From Gammaproteobacteria bacterium (GTDB lineage: Bacteria; Pseudomonadota; Gammaproteobacteria; Pseudomonadales; Halieaceae): a DNA stretch of 64,000 bases. Shown here piece by piece: positions 32,732 through 40,805 of this stretch (the stretch's first letter is position 1; every line of letters starts with the position of its first letter). The notes below the pieces were generated by a model. It did not search any database, was not told the DNA's origin, and saw nothing but the letters and a program-made list of their open reading frames with translations. The stretch is taken from the NCBI GenBank assembly GCA_030427485.1, contig JAUICG010000021.1:1-64000 (forward strand), written 5' to 3'. The position numbers and the translations under genes were made by a program.

Positions 32732-35419
32732 TCAGCAGTCCCACGGCGGCGCGGCATCGCCGTCGATGCCGTAGCGCTCAATCGCCCGGTCGCACACGCC
32801 GGCCTCCAGCACGCCCAGTTCCACCAGGCTGTAAAGCGCCGCAAGCACAATCTGGCACCGGTCGATTTCGAAGAACTGGCGTAACGCGGCGCGCGTATCG
32901 CTGCGCCCAAAACCATCGGTACCCAGCACGGTGTAATGCGGTTCTATATAGGAGGCGATAAGTTGCGGCACCGCGCGCACGTAATCCGTTGCAGCCACGA
33001 CCGGAAGATCGCCCGCCAGCGAGGCGGCCACATGACTGGAGCGCCGCTGCTCCCGCGGATGCAGCCGGTTCCAGCGCTCAATGGCACGCGCATCACGGGC
33101 CAACTCGGTAAAGCTGGTGACGCTCCATATCTCGCTGGCCACGCCCCAGTCGTCAGCCAACAGTTGCGCTGCTGCAATCACCTCGAGCAGGATAGTGCCG
33201 GAACCCAGCAAGCGAATTTTGCCCACCGCCCCTTCCGGTTCGCTGCGCTCGAAACAGTACATTCCCCTGATAACGTCACCGGCGACTCCCTCCGGCAGAC
33301 TGGGCTGGGGGCAGTTCTCGTTCATCACCGTGAGGTAATAGAACACATCCTCCTGCCGCTCCAGCATCTGGCGCGCGCCATGATCCAGAATCACCGCCAG
33401 TTCCCCGGCGAAGGCCGGATCGTAGGCGCGGCAGTTGGGTACCGTGGAAGCGATAAGATGGCTGTGACCGTCCTGGTGCTGCAAGCCTTCGCCACCGAGG
33501 GTCGTTTTACCCGCGGTCGCCCCGACCAGAAAGCCGCGGGCGCGCTGATCGGCGGCGGCCCAGATCAGGTCGCCAATACGCTGGAAACCGAACATCGAGT
33601 AGTAGATGTAGAACGGCAGCATCGCAAGGCCGTGCACCGAATAGCTGGTGGCGGCCGCCACCCATGAACTGATCGCTCCCGCCTCACTGATGCCCTCTTC
33701 AATGATCTGGCCATCCAGCGCCTCGCGGTAACTCAGGATGGAACCGATGTCTTCCGGTTCATAGCGCTGGCCGACACTGGAATAGATTCCCACCTGCTTG
33801 AAGAGGTTGGCCATACCGAATGTCCGCGCCTCGTCGGCCACGATGGGCACCACCCTCGCCCCCGTTTCCCGGTCCTTGAGCAAATTCGCCATCATCCGGA
33901 CAAAGGCCATGGTGGTGGACATTTCCTTGCCATCGGCGGCGATGGCAAATTCCCCGTAGCTCGCAAGTGCAGGCACGGAAACAGGCGCAGCCTCCGCGGA
34001 ACGCGCCGGCATAAACCCGCCCAGCGCTTCGCGCCGCTGGTGTAAATAACGCATTTCGGGGCTATCGTCAGGCGGGCGGTAGAAACTCAGGGACCCGGTT
34101 TCCTCATCGGACAAGGGCAGGCGGAAACGGTCGCGAAACGCCAGCAAATCCTCGCGGCCCAGTTTCTTCTGTTGGTGGGTGGTCATCTTGCCCTGGCCGG
34201 AATCGCCCATGCCATAGCCTTTCTTGGTCTGCGCCAGAATGACCGTCGGTCGACCGCGGTGACGCGCGGCCACCGCGTAGGCAGCATGGATCTTTACCAG
34301 GTCGTGGCCCCCTCGTTTCAGCCGATCGATCTGGTCATCGGTCAGGCCCTCGGCGAGGCGCGCCAGCGCGACATTCTGGCCGAAAAAGTTGTCCCGGTTG
34401 TAGCGCCCGTCCTTGGCGGCGAAGGTCTGGAACTGGCCGTCCACGGTATCGGCGAAAGCCCGCACCAGTGCGCCATCCGTGTCGCGCGCCAACAGCCCGT
34501 CCCAGTCCGAGCCCCAGACCAGTTTGATCACGTTCCAGCCAGCGCCGCTGAACAGGGCTTCCAGTTCATCGATGATACGGCCGTTACCGCGCACCGGGCC
34601 GTCCAGCCGTTGCAGATTGCAGTTGACCACCCAGACCAGGTTGTCGAGGCCTTCTCGCGCCGCCAGTGTCAATGCGGACATGCTTTCGGGCTCGTCCATC
34701 TCGCCGTCGCCGAACACGCCCCAGACCCGCTGTTCCGTCGTATCCCGCAACCCGCGATGCTGCAGATAGCGCATAAACCGCGCCTGGTAGATGGAACTGA
34801 TCGGCCCGATCCCCATCGAGCCGGTGGGAAACTGCCAGAAGTCCGGCATCAGCCAGGGGTGCGGGTAACTCGAGAGGCCACGAACGCCTCTGTGCGCCGC
34901 TGTGACCTCCTGCCGGTAATGCGCCAGGTCGTTTTCGGACAGCCGGCCCTCGAGAAAGGCCCGGGCATACACACCGGGCGCCGAATGCGGCTGGTAGAAC
35001 ACCAGATCGCCGCCGAAGGTCTCGGTACGGGCGCGGAAGAAGTGATTGAATCCGACCTCGAACAGATCGGCAGCGCTGGCGTAGCTGGCAATGTGCCCGC
35101 CGAGTTCGCCGTAGGCCTCGTTGGCACGCACCACCATCGCGAGCGCGTTCCAGCGCATCAGGGATACCAGGCGCTCTTCCAGGGCGAGATCGCCAGGAAA
35201 TTCCGGCTGCCGGGTCACCGGAATGGTATTGACGTAAGGCGTACCGTGCACCGGCTGCCAGCCGATGCCGGGGTCCCTGGCAATCTGCGCTACCGCATCG
35301 AGAATCTGGCGCGCCCGCTCGGGGCCCGCATGGGCCACCAGGGACTGGAATGCCTCGCACCACTCGGCCTGTTCATGGGCATCGTCTTTTGTCGTTGCGT
35401 AGCCTTCACTAGCCTGCAT
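32732..35419 (-). CDS. aceE: Pyruvate dehydrogenase E1 component, homodimeric (AceE/MdeB family)
   Basis: An 895-residue thiamine-diphosphate enzyme that oxidatively decarboxylates pyruvate or a related 2-oxo acid. VFGDGEMDEPESMSALTLAA near 235 is the ThDP/Mg motif, and the His-rich N-terminal region (GELGGHIASYASA, NHFFRART) is as in E. coli AceE. Length is normal (about 887). No E2 (aceF) or E3 (lpd) gene accompanies it. It sits 4 bp after a GST gene in an aromatic-catabolism operon. It may therefore be an extra E1 that handles pyruvate or 2-oxobutyrate released by ring degradation, borrowing E2/E3 from the housekeeping complex. Confidence 0.88.
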   Translation of the reverse strand: MQASEGYATTKDDAHEQAEWCEAFQSLVAHAGPERARQILDAVAQIARDPGIGWQPVHGTPYVNTIPVTRQPEFPGDLALEERLVSLMRWNALAMVVRANEAYGELGGHIASYASAADLFEVGFNHFFRARTETFGGDLVFYQPHSAPGVYARAFLEGRLSENDLAHYRQEVTAAHRGVRGLSSYPHPWLMPDFWQFPTGSMGIGPISSIYQARFMRYLQHRGLRDTTEQRVWGVFGDGEMDEPESMSALTLAAREGLDNLVWVVNCNLQRLDGPVRGNGRIIDELEALFSGAGWNVIKLVWGSDWDGLLARDTDGALVRAFADTVDGQFQTFAAKDGRYNRDNFFGQNVALARLAEGLTDDQIDRLKRGGHDLVKIHAAYAVAARHRGRPTVILAQTKKGYGMGDSGQGKMTTHQQKKLGREDLLAFRDRFRLPLSDEETGSLSFYRPPDDSPEMRYLHQRREALGGFMPARSAEAAPVSVPALASYGEFAIAADGKEMSTTMAFVRMMANLLKDRETGARVVPIVADEARTFGMANLFKQVGIYSSVGQRYEPEDIGSILSYREALDGQIIEEGISEAGAISSWVAAATSYSVHGLAMLPFYIYYSMFGFQRIGDLIWAAADQRARGFLVGATAGKTTLGGEGLQHQDGHSHLIASTVPNCRAYDPAFAGELAVILDHGARQMLERQEDVFYYLTVMNENCPQPSLPEGVAGDVIRGMYCFERSEPEGAVGKIRLLGSGTILLEVIAAAQLLADDWGVASEIWSVTSFTELARDARAIERWNRLHPREQRRSSHVAASLAGDLPVVAATDYVRAVPQLIASYIEPHYTVLGTDGFGRSDTRAALRQFFEIDRCQIVLAALYSLVELGVLEAGVCDRAIERYGIDGDAAPPWDC

Positions 35420-35423
35420 AGCG

Positions 35424-36071
35424 TTACAGACCCAGCTTTTCGCTGGATTCCTCTTCTTCCTTCAGCATCGCAACGAAAGCGGGCAGTTGCTGCAGCCTCT
35501 GCGGCAATTCAGTGAGCCGCGGGAACGGCGTGCAATCGAATCCCCCCTTGAGCGCCACGCTCCAGGCCCAATTCAGGTAGACATCGATGATGCACGGTTC
35601 CCCAAGCCACCAGTCCTGTCGCTGCAATCGCTCCTCGGCAACGCTGAACGTTTTCGTGCCCAGCGACATGGCCATCTCTCGCACACCCTCGGTCTCGCCA
35701 GCGGTAAGCCGCGCCGGGTTGATCATGCCGCGCACGATCGGGTGCAGCGTGCTGCTGCAGAACGACAATCCCGAGATCACCTCGGCCCGATCACGCGGGG
35801 ATACTATCGCGGGGAAGATACCGCAGTCTGGCCGCAGCGCCGCGAGGTAGGTGAGAATACCCATGTTCTCACCCAATCCGACGCCGTCAATCAGCATATA
35901 CGGCACCTTCGCCATCCGGTTCACCGCTTCATACGCGCCAGTCTTGTGCTCCCCGGCGTAGAGATTCACCAGTTCGAGCTTATACTTCAGGCCCGTCATC
36001 TCCAGTGCACAGACGGTGACCTGCGAGCATGCCGCGGGACAGTGGTAGAGGATGATATCGGGGTCACTCAT
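35424..36071 (-). CDS. Glutathione S-transferase family protein
   Basis: A 215-residue GST with a thioredoxin-like N-domain (IILYHCPAACSQVTVCALEMTG; cis-Pro in AKVPYMLIDG, then ENMGILTYLAAL) and an all-helical C-domain. CPAAC near residues 11-15 sits where beta-class GSTs carry a catalytic Cys or Ser. An AAAGGA site precedes the ATG. It lies between an exported amidohydrolase and aceE in one minus-strand unit. Likely roles are isomerisation of a cis-ring-cleavage product (maleylpyruvate-isomerase type) or glutathione-dependent ether or halide removal; the sequence does not decide. Confidence 0.78.
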   Translation of the reverse strand: MSDPDIILYHCPAACSQVTVCALEMTGLKYKLELVNLYAGEHKTGAYEAVNRMAKVPYMLIDGVGLGENMGILTYLAALRPDCGIFPAIVSPRDRAEVISGLSFCSSTLHPIVRGMINPARLTAGETEGVREMAMSLGTKTFSVAEERLQRQDWWLGEPCIIDVYLNWAWSVALKGGFDCTPFPRLTELPQRLQQLPAFVAMLKEEEESSEKLGL

Positions 36072-36094
36072 GGCGTTCGTTCCTTTGCTGGTTT

Positions 36095-37231
36095 TCAGCC
36101 CTGTGCGGACGGGTGATCCGCCGGCGCAATATGAAACAACGCCTGGGCATTGAGGTGGGTCACCCTGCTGAGCTGTTCAGGGGTCAAGCTGCTTGTCCTG
36201 ATAAAGGTAACCGCCTCCTCCGTACGCTCGTACGGATAGTCGATGGCGAACATCACGCGCTCTGCGCCGAGTCGTTCAACACAGTAGTTGAGCACCGCAT
36301 GGTCGTTCATGCCACTGGTGCTCAGGTAAAAATTCGACTGGAAATACTCGCTGGGCAGGCGTTGCAAGGGCGTGATACCCAGCGCGTCAAAGCCACCACG
36401 GCGCCGGATATTCTGGTAGCGATTGTCCAGCCGACCCAGCCAGTACGGAATCCCTTCACCCATATGGCCGAGGACAACGCGCAATCGGGGGTAACGATCA
36501 AAGACACCGCTCATGATCATGCGTACCGCGTGCAGCGAACACTCCGCCTGGAAACCCCAGAGCGCGCCCATCATGCCGTAATCGTTGTAGGGTTCGAGCA
36601 TCGCATCGGGGGGGAAAGTCGGGTGCAGATAGAGCGGAGCGTCGAATGCGACCGCGGCCTCGAAAATCGGCGCATACCCGGGGTCATCCAGAAACGCGCC
36701 GTGAGTGTGGGAATTGATGATCACGCCGCTCAGGCCGAGCGTTGTCATCGCACGTTCAATTTCCCGCGCCGCGGCGTCGGGTGATTGCGGCGCAACGGCG
36801 GCGAGTCCGGCAAAGCGCGTAGGGCGTGCCGCCACCTGCTCGGCCAGCATGTCGTTGGCGAGCATCGCGAGTTCGCTCCCGAGTTCGGCACCGAAGGCCT
36901 GCACGCCGGGCGCGGTGATACTCACCACCTCCATATCGACAGCGTACTCGTCCATATCCGCCAAGCGTACGTCGAAATCGGATAACTGACGAACCACCGC
37001 CGGCTTCTCATAGTACATTTTCAGGTAGCGGCTAACCGGTGTATCAATCCGCCTGGCGATTTTCAGGTATTCCTCGAAATACCGCGGCGGCGCGAAAGCC
37101 TCCTCGACGGCAATCAGGCGTTGTGCTTTTACTTGCGGTACTGCTGCCTGCTGCGCACGCGCGCCAGCTGCGGCCGACGCCAGCAGCGCGGCCGAACCCG
37201 CCAGGAATTTTCTACGTCCGATCGTATCCAT
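36095..37231 (-). CDS. Amidohydrolase/decarboxylase-like protein with Tat signal
   Basis: A 378-residue amidohydrolase-2 protein with a twin-arginine leader (GRRKFLAGSAALLASAAAGARA). RLIAVEEAFAPPRYF follows, matching the EExF metal region at the N-terminus of LigW, gamma-resorcylate decarboxylase and 2,3-dihydroxybenzoate decarboxylase. INSHTHGAFLDD and LHPTFPP hold metal His residues, and FAIDYPYERTEEAV near 340 the catalytic Asp. A periplasmic location is unusual, since known members of this decarboxylase group are cytoplasmic. It lies 15 bp before the Ior molybdenum subunit gene, which also has a Tat leader, so the two may work together outside the inner membrane. Confidence 0.78.
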   Translation of the reverse strand: MDTIGRRKFLAGSAALLASAAAGARAQQAAVPQVKAQRLIAVEEAFAPPRYFEEYLKIARRIDTPVSRYLKMYYEKPAVVRQLSDFDVRLADMDEYAVDMEVVSITAPGVQAFGAELGSELAMLANDMLAEQVAARPTRFAGLAAVAPQSPDAAAREIERAMTTLGLSGVIINSHTHGAFLDDPGYAPIFEAAVAFDAPLYLHPTFPPDAMLEPYNDYGMMGALWGFQAECSLHAVRMIMSGVFDRYPRLRVVLGHMGEGIPYWLGRLDNRYQNIRRRGGFDALGITPLQRLPSEYFQSNFYLSTSGMNDHAVLNYCVERLGAERVMFAIDYPYERTEEAVTFIRTSSLTPEQLSRVTHLNAQALFHIAPADHPSAQG

Positions 37232-37246
37232 AGCGATTCTCCGTGT

Positions 37247-39481
37247 TCACACCGCGCCGCCGTCGTCCAGCATCGCCAGCTTGATGTTACTGCTGTTAAA
37301 CGGCATATGCCGCAGGCGCTTCCCGGTCAGTGCCGCAAACGCATTGGCAATCGCCGGGCCGGTGAAGGGGAGACCGATTTCTCCGATGCCGGTGGGCGGT
37401 GCTTCACTCGCAATCATCCGTATTGCTATCTCCGGGGTATCAGCCATTCTCAGAATTTCATAGTCACCAAAATTCGATTGGTGCACCGCACCGGATTTCA
37501 CCGACACGGTTTCCAGCAACGCACTGCTGATGCCCTGAATGATCGCGCCCTCCATCTGCGCGATCGCATTGTCCGGCTGCACAATAATACCGGCGTCAAC
37601 TGCCAGCCAGACACGGTGCACTCGGATTCTAGCTGTGTCTTCCACCAGGGAAATTTCGACTACCCCCGCTGTCAGGGATTTCTGATGCTCGCTGAAGGCA
37701 AGACCCAGGGCCCGGCCCGGGGCTGTCTCCTTGCCATAAGGCGACATATCCACCGCTTCATCCAGCACTTTCAGTGCACGCGGCGAATCACGCAACAGCT
37801 TGCGTCGCAACTGATAAGGATCCTCTTTGCGAGCCGTGGCTATCTCATCGATAAATGACTCGATGGCAAATTTGTTGGGGGCGTAGCCCACTGACCGCCA
37901 GTGCTTGGTCTTCATCCCACTGCGCATTTCCAGCAGGTCTATTGCCTGGTTCGGAATCGCGTAGAACGGAATTTTCGCACCTGTGGCCACGATGCTGGCG
38001 TTGTCGCCCACTACCCGGTGGCGCCAGCCGGTGATGTTGCCGTCGGCATCGACTCCGGCCTCCATACGCTGCAGGCTCATCGGTCGAAACATGCCATTGC
38101 GTATATCGTCTTCACGACTCCAAACCAGTTTGACCGGGACTTTGGCTTGCTGCGCCAATTGCACGGCCTCCAGCCCGAAATCGTGCCAGGAGCGTCGACC
38201 AAAGCCGCCCCCCAGATAGCGCGCATGAATCGTCACCTTCGCGATATCGATGCCAAGCAGCGTCGCCACCTCGGCGCGCAAACCGCTGGGAAACTGGCTG
38301 CCAATCCACAGTTCGGCCCGCGGCACATCTCCCGATAGAGCCGCGACGGCATTCAGCGGCTCCATCTGCGCATGGTAGACAAAATCATTCAGGTAGTCCG
38401 CGCGATAGATCGCGGCCGCTGACGCATCGGCTGCCGCGATGTCGCCCTTACTGTCGACCCGCTTAACGGGCGCGTCTCCTTTGGCCGCCTCACTCGCATA
38501 ATGCTCGAACGCCGTATCACTATCGAATTTCTCCGCTGGTGCGTCTTTGCTCCACTCGACCTGCAGTTGCTGCCTGGCTTTCATCACCGCCGGAAGATTC
38601 TTCCCGACGATGCCGACACCGTGATCGAGCGGAATCACGGCGGAAATATCGGGCAGCGCGGCAATCACCTCCCGGTTGAATGCCAGCGGAGAACTGCCCG
38701 CTACCGGGGCCCGCTGAATCATCCCGAACTGCATGCCCGGCAGATCCACATCAATGGCAAACTCGGCGCTACCGTCCACTTTACCTCGAAGATCCCTGCG
38801 CAGAATCGATTTTCCGATCAGGCGAAACTCACCAACCGGTTTAAGGCGCAGCTCCTGCGCCTCCGGCAGCGCCTGGGGCACTTTAGCGTGCTGCGCAATC
38901 TCCCCGTAACCCAGCCTTCTGCCGCTGGCGGGGTGCAGCACAGCACCCGGAGTCGTACTCAGCGACGCCAGCGCCACCCCCAATTGTTCGGCGGCATTGA
39001 CGAGCAGTACGTGACGCACCTGCGCACCGGCTATTCGCAATCGGTCAAAATAAGCCTCCACCGAGAAGCTGCCCACGGTCAGCATCATCATCCTGCCGTG
39101 GATCGCATCGTGGCCGTAGATATCTGGTTCGATCGGCGAGTACGCTATAGCGACCTTGTCCCAGTCGGCGTCCATCTCCTCCGCCACAATCAGCGGCAGG
39201 GCGGTGGAAGATCCCTGGCCCATTTCGGCGACAGGATTGTAAATGGTGACCACACCCGCAGCATCGATGCGCACCCAGGCCGAGATCCCGGCTCCGATTC
39301 CCGCGCCCTCTTTCGCGGAGCCACCAGACGGCGCAGCGCCGAGCGCGAGCGCAAAGCTGAGACCGGCACTGCCCTGGAGAAACCGGCGTCGACTGATACC
39401 CGAGTAAGCCGGCGCGCTGCTCTCACAGGCACCGATGCCTGACGGCACACCGGTTCCGCAGCTCAACTCACTCGCTTTCAC
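37247..39481 (-). CDS. Molybdopterin-binding subunit, isoquinoline 1-oxidoreductase type (IorB-like)
   Basis: A 744-residue molybdenum hydroxylase large subunit that oxidises aldehydes or N-heterocycles. A Tat signal (SRRRFLQGSAGLSFALALGAAP) near residue 30 indicates export. Mo-cofactor segments include NPVAEMGQGSSTALPLIVAEEM near the N-terminus, YLGGGFGRRSWHDFGLEA in the middle and GIGEIGLPFTGPAIANAF near the C-terminus. The GTG start at 39481 overlaps the small-subunit stop (GTGA); the longer frame to 39814 is out-of-frame reading of the small subunit. There is no FAD subunit, as is usual for Ior-type enzymes, which pass electrons to cytochromes. Confidence 0.87.
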   Translation of the reverse strand: MKASELSCGTGVPSGIGACESSAPAYSGISRRRFLQGSAGLSFALALGAAPSGGSAKEGAGIGAGISAWVRIDAAGVVTIYNPVAEMGQGSSTALPLIVAEEMDADWDKVAIAYSPIEPDIYGHDAIHGRMMMLTVGSFSVEAYFDRLRIAGAQVRHVLLVNAAEQLGVALASLSTTPGAVLHPASGRRLGYGEIAQHAKVPQALPEAQELRLKPVGEFRLIGKSILRRDLRGKVDGSAEFAIDVDLPGMQFGMIQRAPVAGSSPLAFNREVIAALPDISAVIPLDHGVGIVGKNLPAVMKARQQLQVEWSKDAPAEKFDSDTAFEHYASEAAKGDAPVKRVDSKGDIAAADASAAAIYRADYLNDFVYHAQMEPLNAVAALSGDVPRAELWIGSQFPSGLRAEVATLLGIDIAKVTIHARYLGGGFGRRSWHDFGLEAVQLAQQAKVPVKLVWSREDDIRNGMFRPMSLQRMEAGVDADGNITGWRHRVVGDNASIVATGAKIPFYAIPNQAIDLLEMRSGMKTKHWRSVGYAPNKFAIESFIDEIATARKEDPYQLRRKLLRDSPRALKVLDEAVDMSPYGKETAPGRALGLAFSEHQKSLTAGVVEISLVEDTARIRVHRVWLAVDAGIIVQPDNAIAQMEGAIIQGISSALLETVSVKSGAVHQSNFGDYEILRMADTPEIAIRMIASEAPPTGIGEIGLPFTGPAIANAFAALTGKRLRHMPFNSSNIKLAMLDDGGAV

Positions 39482-39939
39482 GACGCCTGTCCACCGGCTG
39501 CGGCCGCCCTGTGGATTGCCGCGCGGACACGCCCATAGGTGCCGCAGCGACACAAGTTGGTCATTGCCCGGTTGATGTCTGCGTCGGTGGGTGTGGGATT
39601 CCTGTGGAGTAAGTCCACCGCCGCCATGATCATTCCCGACTGGCAGTAGCCGCACTGCGGCACGGATTCCTCTATCCACGCTGCCTGTACCGCCCGACCC
39701 GCAATGCCTTCGATACCCTCGATGGTGACGACAGACATGCCCGCCGCGGCACTCGCAGGAATCAGGCAGGAGCGCGTCAGATTGCCGCTCAGGTGCACCG
39801 AACAAGCGCCGCACTGGCCGACACCACAGCCGAATTTGGTACCCTTCAAACCGGCACTGTCGCGGATGACCCAGAGCAACGGGGTTTCCGGGTCGCCTTT
39901 AAACACCGTTGCCTGTCCATTGATGGTAAATTCAATCAT
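39478..39939 (-). CDS. [2Fe-2S] subunit of Ior-type molybdenum hydroxylase (IorA-like)
   Basis: A 153-residue two-cluster ferredoxin-like subunit. C38, C43, C46 and C58 form the plant-type cluster (FGCGVGQCGACSVHL). C96, C99, C130 and C132 form the second (PQCGYCQSGM, NLCRCGTYGRVRAAI). Length and cysteine spacing match small subunits of xanthine-dehydrogenase-family enzymes. It lacks its own leader and would be co-exported with the Tat-tagged large subunit. It is transcribed just before the large-subunit gene, with a 4-bp overlap. Confidence 0.92.
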   Translation of the reverse strand: MIEFTINGQATVFKGDPETPLLWVIRDSAGLKGTKFGCGVGQCGACSVHLSGNLTRSCLIPASAAAGMSVVTIEGIEGIAGRAVQAAWIEESVPQCGYCQSGMIMAAVDLLHRNPTPTDADINRAMTNLCRCGTYGRVRAAIHRAAAAGGQAS

Positions 39940-39953
39940 GGTCCGCCCGCTGG

Positions 39954-40757
39954 TTACAGGTAATCGCTGAAACGTTTCCGCAGGAACGCCGCGTACTCAT
40001 CGGGGCATGTCAGGTCTGGCCGATGCGCGCAGTCAAACCATTTGACAGGCCTGTCGCCGCGCATTGCGGTTTCCCTGTTTGCATGGACCAGCCATGCCGG
40101 ACTCCATGTGCCCACCGTGAAATCCACCGGCGGCATCAGCCTGAAATCCTCGGCTGAATAGCTGTCGCCATCCACGCATCCCAGATAGTACCGGGACCAG
40201 AACTGCGCATTGCGTTCAATCCGCTGCCGACATTGCGGGGAAAGTGCGGTCACCGCATCGGCATTCCCGATAAGAACATCTATGGGCTTTATGCCATCCG
40301 TGAGATGCGGCCCGAAGGACATCAGGTTTTTGAAATACTCGAAGCCAGAACCCGGTAGCGGCGCATCGCCCTGTAATGCGGCTTCGTGCACGATGATGTT
40401 GCGAACCAGGCGCGGGTGGTATTTACCGAGTGCCAGCGCCGCCTGGCCGCCCGAACTGCAGCCGTACACGCCGACTTTTTGCAACTCCAGCGCCGCAACC
40501 AAACCCGCCACGTCGTCCGCCAGCTTGCGAGGAGTGACCGGACCCGGGTCGGGATCTGGCGAGCGACAGGCTCCGCGCATATCAAAGGTCAGGGTCGTAA
40601 ACTGATCCGCCAGGCGGCTTGCCAGCGCGTCATAGGGCTCACAGTCATTCGATCCATCGGGTATCAGCACGACAGCCGGCCCGCTGCCGCGCATTTCGCA
40701 GTGAAACTCCATACCGTTCGAAGCAACCGTCAGTTCTCGCTTAGTCATGGCCGACAT
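39954..40757 (-). CDS. Alpha/beta hydrolase
   Basis: A 267-residue alpha/beta hydrolase. The nucleophile elbow is YGCSSGG near residue 98, the oxyanion segment VVLIPDGSNDC and the catalytic His probably that in FDCAHRPDL near 243. VLIPDG replaces the usual HG, so the oxyanion hole is atypical. The start is ATG 40757, with GAGAA 6 nt upstream; ATG 40748 is an alternative. It lies 14 bp before the IorA gene in the same operon, downstream of a TonB receptor. It may hydrolyse an ester or a ring-cleavage product. Confidence 0.77.
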   Translation of the reverse strand: MSAMTKRELTVASNGMEFHCEMRGSGPAVVLIPDGSNDCEPYDALASRLADQFTTLTFDMRGACRSPDPDPGPVTPRKLADDVAGLVAALELQKVGVYGCSSGGQAALALGKYHPRLVRNIIVHEAALQGDAPLPGSGFEYFKNLMSFGPHLTDGIKPIDVLIGNADAVTALSPQCRQRIERNAQFWSRYYLGCVDGDSYSAEDFRLMPPVDFTVGTWSPAWLVHANRETAMRGDRPVKWFDCAHRPDLTCPDEYAAFLRKRFSDYL

Positions 40758-40805
40758 CGCCCGTTCTCATGGTGATACTCCGTACAGTGCCGCTATTCAA
40801 CCGGA

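Noticed and set aside
39482..39814. N-terminal extension of the Ior molybdenum subunit
   Set aside because: It is out-of-frame reading of the [2Fe-2S] subunit gene; the GTGA overlap at 39481 with a Tat leader following gives the real start.
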